Positions 1-9,710 of a DNA stretch of 43,396 nt are shown here, one piece after another. Source of the DNA: Actinomycetota bacterium (GTDB lineage: Bacteria > Actinomycetota > Thermoleophilia > Gaiellales > Gaiellaceae); the NCBI GenBank assembly GCA_005883995.1, contig VAXB01000026.1, positions 1 through 43,396 on the forward strand, read 5' to 3'. A program made the position numbers and the translations under genes. Positions within the stretch are counted from its first letter, which is position 1; every line of letters starts with the position of its first letter. The notes beneath the pieces are model-generated. The model searched no databases and was not told where the DNA came from. It saw only the letters and a program-made list of their open reading frames with translations.

Positions 1-429
1 AAGCGCGCGCGGTCGGCGTTCATCATCAGTGTCGGAGCCGCGACCCCGTAGCCAAACCGGCCGTAGATCGCGGCCTCCGACGCCCAGAGGATCGCGATCG
101 GCTCGCCGCGCTCGTGGACGTCGTCCAGCTGGCGGCGCATGAACTGGGTCAGGATCCCGCGCCGGCGGTGGGTCGGGAGGACAGCCACCCACGTCACTCC
201 CGCCGCGGGAACCTCGCCGCCCGGGATCGTCAGCGTGAACGGGTACGACGCCGCCGCGCCGACCGGCGCCGCGCCGTCGTATGCAGTGAGAAAACGGTCT
301 GGGGCCATCGTCTTCGAGTGCCGCTCGAAGTCGTCGTCCAGCAACTCGTCGCCGAACCCCCTCGTGCCCGCCGCCATTCCGGTGCGAAGCTCGTCAACTG
401 ACGCCGCGAATCGGATCTCGATCGTCATC
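1..429 (-). CDS. GNAT family N-acetyltransferase (Eis-like), truncated by window edge
   Basis: Reverse-strand translation MTIEIRFAASVDELRTGMAAGTRGFGDELLDDDFERHSKTMAPDRFLTAYDG...GVTWVAVLPTHRRRGILTQFMRRQLDDVHERGEPIAILWASEAAIYGRFGYG, typical of Eis-type GNATs. Confidence 0.85.
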
Positions 430-438
430 GCGTCGAGC

Positions 439-2506
439 CTATCCGGGGATCTTTTCGAGCGGTGCGTAGTCAAGCATCAGCCGCCGCTCGCTTCCGTCGG
501 CGAACCGTACCGTCACGACGCCGCCCGCCTCGATCGCCGTCACGACTCCTTCGCCGAGCGTTTCGTGGCGTACGGAATTCCCGGTGGAAAGCGACGGCGC
601 ATCCTCGCGTGGCGCGATCTCGCGCGGTGTTCCGTAGTCGGACCACGATGTCGGCCGCAGCCGCTCGCGCTCCACGGCCGCAGGAAGCTCGTCCAGGAAG
701 CGGGACGGAAGGTTGTAGCTCCGTGCGCCCCAGAGCGAGCGCGACGAGGCGTGCGTCAGCGTGAGCAGCTCCCGCGCACGTGTCATCCCGACGTAGCAGA
801 GCCGCCGCTCTTCCTCGATCCCCTGCTCCTCGATCGAGCGCGAGTGCGGGAAGATCCCCTCCTCCATCCCGATCAGGTGTACGGCGCGGAACTCGAGCCC
901 CTTCGCGTTGTGCAACGTCATCAGCGTCACCAGGCTTTGCTCGCCGCGGATCGCGTCCTGGTCCGAATACAGCGAGATCTCCTGCAGGAAGTGCGAGAGA
1001 GAGGGCTCGTCGGCCGTCTCCTGGTACTCCCGCGCGACGCCGACCAGCTCCTGAAGGTTCTCGGCCCGTCCCTGCGCCTCGATCGTTCGCTCGGCCTCGA
1101 GCGACTCGAGGTACCCGCTCTGGTCGAGGACGCGCTCGACGAGATCCGCGAGGGGGAACTCGAGCGCTCCTGATTGCAGCGAGAGCATCATCGTCCGGAA
1201 CCCCTGAATCGCGCGGGTCGGCGCGCCCCCCACGCCCGCTTCCTCCGGGAACTCGGTCGCCTCCCACAGCGAGCGGCCCTGCGCGTCAGCCCAGGTCTGC
1301 AGCCGCGCGAGCGACGTGTCGCCGATGCCGCGCCGCGGCCGGTTTGCGATCCGCGTCAGCGAGACGGAGTCGTACGGGTTGTCGATCGCCTGGAGGTAGG
1401 CGATCACGTCCTTGATCTCGGCGCGCTCGTAGAAGCGGGGCCCGCCGATCACCTGGTACGCGATGCCCTGGCGGACGAGCACGTCCTCCAGCACCCGGCT
1501 CTGCGCGTTCGTCCGGTAGAAGACCGCGACCTCGCTGCCGTTGTAGCCCTCCTCGACGAGCGCGGCGATCTCGGCGGCGACGAAGCGCGCCTCGGCGTGC
1601 TCGTCCTCGACCTCGAGCACGCGCACCGGCTCGCCCTCGCCGAGCTCCGACCAGAGGTTCTTCGGCTTGCGCTCGCGGTTGTGCGCGATGACGGCGTTGG
1701 CCGACTGGAGGATGGTGTTGGTCGAGCGGTAGTTCTGCTCCAGCGCGATGGTGCGCGTCTCGCCGAAGTCGCGCTCGAACTCGAGGATGTTGCGAATGTC
1801 GGCTCCGCGGAAGGCGTAGATCGACTGGTCCGGGTCCCCGACAGCGCAGACGTTGCGGTGCTTTTCCGCCAGGAGCTGGAGAAGGCGGTACTGCGCGTGG
1901 TTCGTGTCCTGGTACTCGTCGACGAGGATGTAGCGGAACGCCTTCTGCCAGCGCCCGCCGCTGGTACAGCTGGTACGCGTCCGCGACCGTCTGGTCGTAG
2001 AACGACTGGACGCGGTTCGAATACTCGTCGGGCGAGACGAGCTGGTTCTTCGCATTCGAGATCTGCGAGTGAATCCCGCGGGGCGTGAATCGCTTCGGAT
2101 CGCGCTCGAGCTCCTCGAGGCACTGCTTGACGAGCCGGACCTGGTCGGCCTGGTCGTAGATCGTGAAATTCGAGCGGTAGCCGAGCCGCTGCGCCTCGCG
2201 ACGGAGGATCCGGCCGCACGCCGCGTGGAACGTCAGCACCCAGAGGCCGCGTGCGCCGCGGCCGAGCAGGTGCTCGAGGCGCTCGCGCATCTCGCCCGCG
2301 GCCTTGTTCGTGAACGTGATCGCGAGGATCTCGTTCGGCTTCGCGCCGACGGCGTTGATCAGGTGCGCGACGCGGTACGTCAGGACGCGCGTCTTGCCGG
2401 AGCCCGCCCCGGCGATCACGAGCAGCGGCCCCTCCGTCGCGAGCACGGCCTCGCGTTGGGCGGGATTGAGGTCGGCGAGGTACTGCTCTGGCGAGGCGAC
2501 GGCCAT
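439..2506 (-). pseudogene. pcrA: UvrD/PcrA-type ATP-dependent DNA helicase, frame-disrupted with a missing internal segment near 1948-1965
   Basis: N-terminal part MAVASPEQYLADLNPAQREAVLATEGPLLVIAGAGSGKTRVLTYR in one frame (start 2506); C-terminal part WQKAFRYILVDEYQDTNHAQYRLLQ... in another frame to stop at 439. The conserved MDFDDL-containing stretch between them is absent. Confidence 0.85.
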
Positions 2507-2609
2507 CCGACCGATGCTAGCCGCCGCCCCCGCCGGGGTTCGAGCCGCCGTCCCCGTCGTCGATCGCAGGCGCGCGCCGCTCTCGCTCTTCCATAGGCTT
2601 CGGCCTTCC

Positions 2610-3548
2610 GTGCGCGTGGCGTTGATGATCGAAGGCCAGGAAGGGGTCACCTGGGACGACTGGGTGGCGCTCGCAGAGACGTGCGAGGCGAACGGAGTCG
2701 AGGCGCTGTTCCGGTCGGACCACTACGTCTCCGGCATCGACGAGTCGCGGCCGGTGCTCGACGCGTGGGCGACGATCTCCGGCCTCGCGGCGAGGACGTC
2801 GAGGCTCGAGCTCGGGACGCTCGTCTCTCCGGCGACCTTTCGGAACCCGGCCGTTCTGGCGCGCTCGGCCGCGACCGCCGACGAGATCTCCGAGGGACGC
2901 GTCACGCTCGGCCTCGGAGCCGGCTGGATGGAGCGCGAGCACGACGCCTACGGACTCGAGTTCTCGACGGCGGGCGAACGCGTCGCGCGCTTCGCGGAGC
3001 AGCTCGAGATCGCTCACCGCCTGTTCCGCGAGGACCGGGTCGACCACGAGGGGCGCTTCTACCGCCTGCACGACGCGCCGGGGCTGCACCGGCCGAACCT
3101 GAACCTGCTGGTCGGCGGCAGCGCGCTCCCCGGAACGGTCGCGCCCGCGGTGCGCTTCGCCGACGAGTACAACACGCTCTTCGCCACGATCGACGAGGTG
3201 CGCGAACGCAAGGGCCGTCTCGACGCAGCGTGCGAGCAGGCAGGGCGTGACCCTGCGACGCTGCGCTACTCGTTGATGGCGCCATGCGTCATCGGCGTCG
3301 ATGACGCGGCAGTACGCGCGTCGGCCGCGCGGATCGGCGAGCGGTTCGGACGCGATCCTGCGAACGTGCTCGAACGCTACGGCGAGCGGGGCCCCGTCGG
3401 AACGCCTGAACAGGTCGTGGAGCACCTCCGCAAGATCGAGGCGATCGGCTACGACCGCGTGATGCTCCAGCACCTCGTGCACTCCGACCTCGAGACGGTC
3501 GAGTTGATCGGCCGCGAGATCGCACCGGCGCTCGCGCGCGGCGCCTGA
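2610..3548 (+). CDS. LLM-class (F420-dependent-like) flavin oxidoreductase
   Basis: VRVALMIEGQEGVTWDDWVALAETCEANGVEALFRSDHY...RTSRLELGTLVSPATFRNPAVLAR...GRVTLGLGAGWMEREHDAYG; GTG start. Confidence 0.88.
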   Translation: MRVALMIEGQEGVTWDDWVALAETCEANGVEALFRSDHYVSGIDESRPVLDAWATISGLAARTSRLELGTLVSPATFRNPAVLARSAATADEISEGRVTLGLGAGWMEREHDAYGLEFSTAGERVARFAEQLEIAHRLFREDRVDHEGRFYRLHDAPGLHRPNLNLLVGGSALPGTVAPAVRFADEYNTLFATIDEVRERKGRLDAACEQAGRDPATLRYSLMAPCVIGVDDAAVRASAARIGERFGRDPANVLERYGERGPVGTPEQVVEHLRKIEAIGYDRVMLQHLVHSDLETVELIGREIAPALARGA

Positions 3549-3550
3549 CC

Positions 3551-4177
3551 GTGCGCGGGCCGCTCGAGCGCCTCTTCCCGAACCTCTCACGCCGGCAGCG
3601 AAGCGCGATCGACTGGATCGTGACGATCGTCGCCGCGGTCGCGATCGTCCTCGTCGTGAAAGCGTGGATCGTCAACCCGTACCGGATCCCGTCGTCCTCG
3701 ATGGAGCCCACGCTGCATTGCGCTCGACCGGCGCTCGGGTGCGCGGCGGGCAGCTCGGACCGGATCCTCGCGAATCGCTTCATCTACCACTTCCGCTCGC
3801 CGAAGCGCGGCGAGATCGTCGTCTTCAACCCGCCGCCGCGGTCGAAGCTCGAATGCCCGGGCGGGGGCGGCGTCTACGTGAAGCGGATCATCGGCGTGCC
3901 CGGCGACCGCTGGGAGGAACGGAAGGGCTACGTCTACGTCGACGGCAAGCGGCTGAACGAGCCGTACGTGCAGCCCGCCCGTCGCGACCACCGCTCGGTC
4001 ATCCTCAACCAGATCCTTCCGGGGGCGACCGTCGTGCCCAAGGACGACTACATCATGATGGGCGACAACCGCAGCCAGTCGTGCGACTCCCGCGACTGGG
4101 GGTTCGTGCCGCGGAAGAACATCATCGGCGAGGTCTTCCTCACCTACTGGCCGCTCGGTCGGATCGCAACGCACTGA
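3551..4177 (+). CDS. lepB: signal peptidase I
   Basis: TM helix then PYRIPSSSMEPTL, VKRIIGVPGD and GDNRSQSCDSRDWG motifs. Confidence 0.95.
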   Translation: MRGPLERLFPNLSRRQRSAIDWIVTIVAAVAIVLVVKAWIVNPYRIPSSSMEPTLHCARPALGCAAGSSDRILANRFIYHFRSPKRGEIVVFNPPPRSKLECPGGGGVYVKRIIGVPGDRWEERKGYVYVDGKRLNEPYVQPARRDHRSVILNQILPGATVVPKDDYIMMGDNRSQSCDSRDWGFVPRKNIIGEVFLTYWPLGRIATH

Positions 4178-4189
4178 CCCGGGAAAACA

Positions 4190-4215
4190 GAGAGCCCCGC
4201 TTGCGCGGGGCTCTC
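4190..4215. terminator. Intrinsic hairpin between convergent genes (lepB and DUF6458-like)
   Basis: gagagccccgc-ttgc-gcggggctctc, perfect 11-bp stem with 4-nt loop just after the lepB stop. Confidence 0.8.
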
Positions 4216-4237
4216 CCGAACGGAGGTGCTTTTCGGC

Positions 4238-4456
4238 CTAGTAGTCCTCGCGGATGACTTCACGCCGCCGGCCGGCAGGCCCGCCGACGCCGCCCCAGCT
4301 CGACCAGAAGATCAGCGACAGCAGCGCGCCGATCGCGCCGACGATCAGCAGGATGTAGCCGATCGTGTGCAGGTTGAAGCCGCTCGTCGAAACGTGCACG
4401 GCCCACGCGAGGATCGCGCCGACTGCAATTAGAAGGATGCTTACTCCCATACCCAT
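4238..4456 (-). CDS. small two-TM membrane protein, DUF6458-like
   Basis: 72 aa MGMGVSILLIAVGAILAWAVHVSTSGFNLHTIGYILLIVGAIGALLSLIFW...REVIREDY. Confidence 0.8.
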   Translation of the reverse strand: MGMGVSILLIAVGAILAWAVHVSTSGFNLHTIGYILLIVGAIGALLSLIFWSSWGGVGGPAGRRREVIREDY

Positions 4457-4539
4457 GTGTTGTCGTCTCCTTTCGTACCCAGCGCAGAGGGTTCGCCCTC
4501 TATGCAGGAAAAACGTGGAACGACGCCGATCGGATACGG

Positions 4540-6150
4540 CTAAACCGCGCCTGCGCGAGCCAGGTCGAGCGTACGCGAGGAGCGGAATCGCTCGAGGAAG
4601 CGGCGGTCGTGGGTGACGAGGACGACCGTTCCGTCGTAGCCGTCGAGCGCGCGTTCGAGCTCTTCGATCGCGGCGATGTCGAGATGGTTCGTCGGCTCGT
4701 CGAGCACGAGGCAGTTGACGCCGCGTGCGGCGAGAAGTGCGAGCACCGCGCGCGTCCGCTCGCCGGGTGATAGCGACTCCGGCCGGCGCAGGACGTCGTC
4801 GGCGCCGAGGCCGAACTTCGCCAGCAGCGTGCGCGCCGTCTCCGGCTCCGAGCCGGCACCGTCGACGAACGCTGCGAGGAGCGTTCGCCCGACGAAATCG
4901 GTCCGCACCTGCCGAAGCTCGCCGAGGGTCGTGCCGGGGCCGACCCACCGCTCGCCGTGCTCCAGCGGCAGACGCCCCATTAGCGCGTCGATCAGCGTCG
5001 TCTTGCCGCTCCCGTTCGGGCCGGTCACGGCGAGGCGATCCCCCCAGCCGAGGTCGAGATCCATCGGCCCGAGGACGAACGAGCCACGGCGCACGATCGC
5101 GTCATGGAGCCGGACGACGATGTCGCCTGCACGGCGCCCGCTTCCGAGGCCGAGCCGGAGCTCCCACGGCTCGTAGGGCTTCTCCGCAGCGCCGAGCCGG
5201 TCGATTCGTCCGCCGATCGCACTCTTGACGTCCTTCGTCTTCTTCTTCTTACGGCCCTGCCCATAGCCGCGACGCTCCCAGTCCTGCATCCGGTGCAGCT
5301 GCGTCTCGAGCCGCTGTTTCTCCTCGGCGTACGCGCCGTAGGCCTCGTACTGCTGCGCGCGCGCAAGCTCGCGCGCGCGTTCGTACTCGCTCCAGCTGCC
5401 CGCGTACTCGCGCGCGCCGCGTTTCCATTCGTCGAGCTCGACAACGCGGTTGACCGTCCGGTCGAGGAACTCGCGGTCGTGCGAGACGATCACCGCCGCG
5501 CCCGGCAGCTCGCGGACGAACCGCTCGAGCCGCGCGAGCCCGTCGTAGTCGAGATCGTTCGTCGGCTCGTCGAGCAGAAAAACGTCGAAGCGGGCGAGCA
5601 GAATCGCCGCGAGCTGCACGCGCGCCGTCTCGCCGCCGGACAGCGCGCGCAGCGGCGTGTCGAGCGGCGCGCGAAGGCCGACGTCGGCGCACACGGCCGA
5701 GGCGCGTGCCTCGAGGTCCGTTCCGCCGAGGTCGAGGAACTGTTCGAGTGCCGAAGCATGGACGTCGACGGCGGACCGGTCCGACTCGAGCCTCGTCGTC
5801 AGCAGATCGAGCCGCGCCGACGCCGCCGCGACGCCCGTTCGCCGCGCGAGCGATTCCCAGATCGTCTCGGACGCGTCGACGTCACGCTCCTGCGGCAGAT
5901 AGCCGACGGCAAGCTCCGGCGGCGATCGCCGGACGTTGCCGACGTCCGGCTCGTCCCGGCCCGCGAGGACTCGGAGCAGCGTCGACTTGCCGACGCCGTT
6001 CGGCCCGACGAGCCCGATCCGGGCGCCGGGCGCGACGACGAGCGTCACGTCGGCCAGGACGAGCTGTGCCCCGTGGTGCTTCGTGATGTTCGCGGCGACG
6101 AGCGTGCCGGACGATGGTGGCAAGACGGACCTCCTACGAGCGGGAGACAC
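4540..6150 (-). CDS. ABC-F family ATP-binding cassette protein (start codon uncertain)
   Basis: Two ABC domains without TM segments: GPNGVGKSTLLRVLAG, LSGGETARVQLA, LLDEPTNDLD; GPNGSGKTTLIDALMG, LSPGERTRAVLALLA, LDEPTNHLD. Confidence 0.9.
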   Translation of the reverse strand: MSPARRRSVLPPSSGTLVAANITKHHGAQLVLADVTLVVAPGARIGLVGPNGVGKSTLLRVLAGRDEPDVGNVRRSPPELAVGYLPQERDVDASETIWESLARRTGVAAASARLDLLTTRLESDRSAVDVHASALEQFLDLGGTDLEARASAVCADVGLRAPLDTPLRALSGGETARVQLAAILLARFDVFLLDEPTNDLDYDGLARLERFVRELPGAAVIVSHDREFLDRTVNRVVELDEWKRGAREYAGSWSEYERARELARAQQYEAYGAYAEEKQRLETQLHRMQDWERRGYGQGRKKKKTKDVKSAIGGRIDRLGAAEKPYEPWELRLGLGSGRRAGDIVVRLHDAIVRRGSFVLGPMDLDLGWGDRLAVTGPNGSGKTTLIDALMGRLPLEHGERWVGPGTTLGELRQVRTDFVGRTLLAAFVDGAGSEPETARTLLAKFGLGADDVLRRPESLSPGERTRAVLALLAARGVNCLVLDEPTNHLDIAAIEELERALDGYDGTVVLVTHDRRFLERFRSSRTLDLARAGAV

Positions 6151-6228
6151 ACGCGGTGCGTGTGCAAACGGCGCGGATATGAGCTCGTCAGTCCGTCATA
6201 CGACGGCGCCGGAGCGCCGCCGGCCATG

Positions 6229-6999
6229 CTAACGAATCGGAAACGATCGACGAGCGAGCGCGGGCAGCACCTGGGACGTGACCCATACGGGGGTGACGGC
6301 GTACCGCGCGCTGTAGCGGTAGCTGCCGTCGGCGCGCCGCAACCGCCCCAGGTACCGGTACGCCGCGCTGCCGGGGCGCTTGCCCGCGGCGAGGAACGCC
6401 TGGATCGCCCACGCCGACGACTGGGCGTCGGACCCGCGGCCGGCGGTCAGCTCGAACCCGCCGTCTTTGTTTTGGCGGTGGCGGAGGTACACGAGCGCCC
6501 GCCGGATCGGCAGGCCCGCCACGCGCGCAGCCCGCAACGCCTGCACGACGGCCGCGGTGTCGTTCGAATCCGGCGCCACGCCCGCAGCCCACCCCCAGCC
6601 GCCGCCGGGCGACTGGTGCGCGAGGAGGAACCTGACCGTCGTTCGCGGCAGCGGACGCCGGGCGCCCGCGAGCGCGAGAAGCTTCCAGGCGGCAGCGTTG
6701 ACCGCACCGCCCCCCGAGATGCGCTCGACGCGCGCCAGCAGCGCATCGGACGCATGGACTTCCGCCAACGCGCCGAGCGCGATCGCAGTGGGCGTCTGCA
6801 GCGCGTCCTCGTGGGCCCGGAGGTACGAATCGTCGACCGTCGCGCCGCTCGCGCGCAGACCGAGCAATGCCCACGCGGTGAGCGTGACGTCCGGTGTCCC
6901 GCCCGTCTCCGCAAACGCACCCGACGGCAAGTGGTGCGACGCGACGAATTGCTGCGGCGTCACGACCAGCGCTGCGGCTGCGGCGAACTCCGCGATCAC
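6229..6999 (-). CDS. prenyltransferase/squalene-oxidase-repeat (alpha6/alpha6 toroid) protein; candidate cobalamin-binding alpha-domain-like protein
   Basis: Repeats GAFAETGGTPDVTLTAWALLGL, GGGWGWAAGVAPDSNDTAAVVQAL, DGGFELTAGRGSDAQSSAWAIQAFL, DGSYRYSARYAVTPVWVTSQVLPAL; GTG start overlaps the TGA of the upstream ECF-S gene. Confidence 0.8.
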   Translation of the reverse strand: MIAEFAAAAALVVTPQQFVASHHLPSGAFAETGGTPDVTLTAWALLGLRASGATVDDSYLRAHEDALQTPTAIALGALAEVHASDALLARVERISGGGAVNAAAWKLLALAGARRPLPRTTVRFLLAHQSPGGGWGWAAGVAPDSNDTAAVVQALRAARVAGLPIRRALVYLRHRQNKDGGFELTAGRGSDAQSSAWAIQAFLAAGKRPGSAAYRYLGRLRRADGSYRYSARYAVTPVWVTSQVLPALARRSFPIR

Positions 7000-7670
7000 A
7001 CCCAGACTACCTCCGCGCGAAGGCGACGCCCGAAGCGCTCGAGCAGGCGTAGCAGTTCCGGGCCGGCGACGAGCGCGAAGACAACGTTGCCGACCGCGTG
7101 CGACACGTCGAACGGGAATCCGCGCACCTCGTTCGCGACGAACGTCGCCCAGGTGTGCTGCTCGTAGTAGGCCGACCAGCTCCAGATGTCCATCCCGGCG
7201 CTGAACGCGAGACCGAGGAGGCCCAACACAGCTGCGAACACGAGCCGACGGCGCAGGAGCGGCGCGAGCGCTGCGCCGATCGCGCCGCACGTGCCCCAAG
7301 CGAGCATCTGCCACAGCGTCCACGGGCCTTGCCCGAGCGCAAAGTTCGACACGAACGGCGCGACGAGCCCGACGCCGACGCCGGCGCGGACGCCGAGCGC
7401 CGCACCGGTCGCAACGGTGATCAGCGTGACCGGCTGCACGCCGGGCACCGGATGGAGGATGACATGGCCCACGGCGGCCACGGCGCCGAGCGTGGCGACG
7501 ACCGCGACCTCCTTCGCGCGATCGGGCCCGTGCTCGAGCCAGGCGAGCCCGCCTGCGACTATGGCGAGGGCCGCGAGGAGCATTGGCAGCGCGATCGCAT
7601 GCGGGTTCGCCGTGGCCACGCCGACCGCTGCGGCGGCAAGCGCGACGGCGGCGAGGGCCGCGTTACGCAT
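6996..7670 (-). CDS. ECF transporter S component (substrate-binding membrane subunit)
   Basis: Six-helix-type hydrophobic protein MRNAALAAVALAAAAVGVATANPHAIALPMLLAALAIVAGG...HPVPGVQPVTLITVATGAALGVRAGVGVGLVAPFVSNFALGQGPWTLWQMLAWG; next to EcfA/EcfT. Confidence 0.85.
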   Translation of the reverse strand: MRNAALAAVALAAAAVGVATANPHAIALPMLLAALAIVAGGLAWLEHGPDRAKEVAVVATLGAVAAVGHVILHPVPGVQPVTLITVATGAALGVRAGVGVGLVAPFVSNFALGQGPWTLWQMLAWGTCGAIGAALAPLLRRRLVFAAVLGLLGLAFSAGMDIWSWSAYYEQHTWATFVANEVRGFPFDVSHAVGNVVFALVAGPELLRLLERFGRRLRAEVVWV

Positions 7671-9024
7671 GGACGAGCTCCGCCGCGGCTCCAAGCTCGA
7701 TTCTGCGGTCTGCGACCGCGTGGGCGAAGCCGAGGTCGTGTGTGACGACGAGCGTCGCGCGTTCGTGCGCCTGTGCGCGCAGGAATGCGGCGAGCGCCTG
7801 CTTGCGCTCCGGATCGGCGCCCTTTGTCGGCTCGTCGAGGACGAGCAGATCGGGCTCGGGCGCGAGGACCGCGGCGAGAGCGAGCCGCTCACGCTCGCCG
7901 CTCGAGAGGTCATGCGGATGACGCTCCACGGCGCTGCCAAGGCCGACGCTCTCGAGTGCAGCGCGGGCGCGCCGCCGGTCGCCGCGGATGGCGAGGGCGA
8001 CTTCGTCCTCCGCACGGTCTCGGACAGAATGGCGCCCGGCGTCCTGCAGCAGCATCGTCGCCCGTCCGCGCCGCGTCACGGTCCCGCGCTGCGGCTCGAG
8101 CAGCCCCGCACAGAGCTTGGCGATCGTGGTCTTGCCGCTCCCGTTCGGTCCGAGCAGCGCGACGATCTCGCCGCTCCGGAGCTCGAGGTCGAAGCCGTCG
8201 ACGGCCGGAACGTCGCGGTACGCGTAGGAGGCGGCCCGGAGCGAGCAGACGACGTCGCCCGGCGACGGCGAGCCCGACGGCGGCTCCGGAGTCGCCACGT
8301 ATGCAGGACGATGTCGCTCGAGCCACGCAACAGCGTCCTCCACTCGGGCGTCGCACACGACGCGGCCGCCGTCGACGAAGAGGACACGGTCGGCGTGCTC
8401 GAGCGCATTCGCGGGACGCTGCTCCGACAGGACGACTGCGAGACCGTGATCGTGCGCCTGCCGCGTTGCGAGGTCGAGCAGCTCGCCTGCGGCGTCGGGA
8501 TCGAGTTGCGACGTCGGCTCGTCGAGGACGAGCAGCGTCGGCTCGAGGGCGAGCGCCCCTGCGAGGCACACGCGCTGCAGCTCGCCGCCGGAGAGATCGT
8601 GCACCCGTCGTCCGGCCAGGTGCGCGACGCCGAGCGCGTCCAGTGCGGCGTGGGTGCGCGCGCGGATCGCGTTTGCCGGGGCGCCTGTGTTCTCGAGCCC
8701 GAAGGCGACCTCTCCGTCGACGCGCTCGCGGACGAGCTGCTCCTCGGGATCCTGGAACACGTAGGCGATCGCACCCGCAAGCTCCGACGGCCGGTGACGC
8801 CGCGTATCGGCGCCGCCGAGCTCGACGCGGCCCGCGAACGTGCCGCCGTGGAAGTGAGGCACTAGGCCGCCGAGCGCCCTGAGCAGCGTCGACTTGCCCG
8901 ATCCCGACGGCCCGAGAACGAGCACGACCTCTCCCGCCTCGAACTCGAGCGATACGTCCGCAAGCGCCGGCCGCGCGGGGCCCGGATACGTGAACGACAA
9001 ACCGTCGACACGCGCTACAGCCAC
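7663..9024 (-). CDS. ECF transporter ATPase, two fused ATP-binding domains (EcfA1-EcfA2 fusion)
   Basis: [16 protein letters not shown]...LSGGELQRVCLAGAL...LLVLDEPTSQLD and GPNGSGKTTIAKLCAG...LSSGERERLALAAVL...LLVLDEPTKGAD in one ORF; GTG start. Confidence 0.92.
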   Translation of the reverse strand: MAVARVDGLSFTYPGPARPALADVSLEFEAGEVVLVLGPSGSGKSTLLRALGGLVPHFHGGTFAGRVELGGADTRRHRPSELAGAIAYVFQDPEEQLVRERVDGEVAFGLENTGAPANAIRARTHAALDALGVAHLAGRRVHDLSGGELQRVCLAGALALEPTLLVLDEPTSQLDPDAAGELLDLATRQAHDHGLAVVLSEQRPANALEHADRVLFVDGGRVVCDARVEDAVAWLERHRPAYVATPEPPSGSPSPGDVVCSLRAASYAYRDVPAVDGFDLELRSGEIVALLGPNGSGKTTIAKLCAGLLEPQRGTVTRRGRATMLLQDAGRHSVRDRAEDEVALAIRGDRRRARAALESVGLGSAVERHPHDLSSGERERLALAAVLAPEPDLLVLDEPTKGADPERKQALAAFLRAQAHERATLVVTHDLGFAHAVADRRIELGAAAELVHA

Positions 9025-9710
9025 AGCACTCCCAGTGCGACGACCGCGGCGGCGAACGCAACGGCGGCTCGATCCGCGTTGCTCCACGACGCCCGCGGCA
9101 GGCGTGTCGTCGCTCCGCGGCCGTAGCCTCGCGCCTCCATCGCCTCGGCGAGGTTGAGCGCGCGCTCGAGCGAGCCCGCGAGCAACGGCGACAGCAGGCG
9201 CGTGCGCGTGCGCACACCTCGCACCTCGATGCCACGCGCGCGCATCGCCTCGGCGAGGGCGCGCGCGTCGCGGTCGAGCGTCGGCGCGAGCCGTGTCGCG
9301 AGGACGACCGTGAGCACGAACCGCCGGGCGAACCGGGTGCCCTCGAGCAGGCGGTCATGATCGAGGACGAGCGCGTAGACCGCGAACGCGAGACCGACTG
9401 CAGCGAAGCGCAACGCGCCGTGTGCACCGCTCCACAGCTCTTCGCGCGTCACGTCGAGTTCACCCACCACCGGGACGATGGGACCAGTCCAGATCGGGTG
9501 CGAGCCGAGTGTCTCGACGAACGGCGTGATCACGAAGATCGTGGCTGCCGAAAATGCGATCCCGGCGACGTACACCCACGCGTGCCGCGCCGCCCGGACG
9601 GCGACGACGGTGAGGACGACGACGATCACCGCGAGCGATGCGGTGTGCGTCGCGAGCAGCGCCGCGGCGACGACGGCGCCGAGGAGTGCGAGCGCGGGGC
9701 CGGGGCTCAT
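9015..9710 (-). CDS. ECF transporter transmembrane component EcfT
   Basis: Multi-TM protein with EcfT signatures ARALAEAMRARGIEVRG and LNLAEAMEARGYGRG; ATGA overlap with upstream gene. Confidence 0.9.
   Translation of the reverse strand: MSPGPALALLGAVVAAALLATHTASLAVIVVVLTVVAVRAARHAWVYVAGIAFSAATIFVITPFVETLGSHPIWTGPIVPVVGELDVTREELWSGAHGALRFAAVGLAFAVYALVLDHDRLLEGTRFARRFVLTVVLATRLAPTLDRDARALAEAMRARGIEVRGVRTRTRLLSPLLAGSLERALNLAEAMEARGYGRGATTRLPRASWSNADRAAVAFAAAVVALGVLWL

Noticed and set aside
6229-6999. Hopanoid/terpene cyclase biosynthesis gene
   Set aside because: No DxDD motif, too short, and embedded in a cobalamin-riboswitch ECF operon without isoprenoid genes.
5104-7167. 687-aa plus-strand ORF
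   Set aside because: Antisense to the ABC-F and toroid genes; no recognisable domains and Arg-rich composition.
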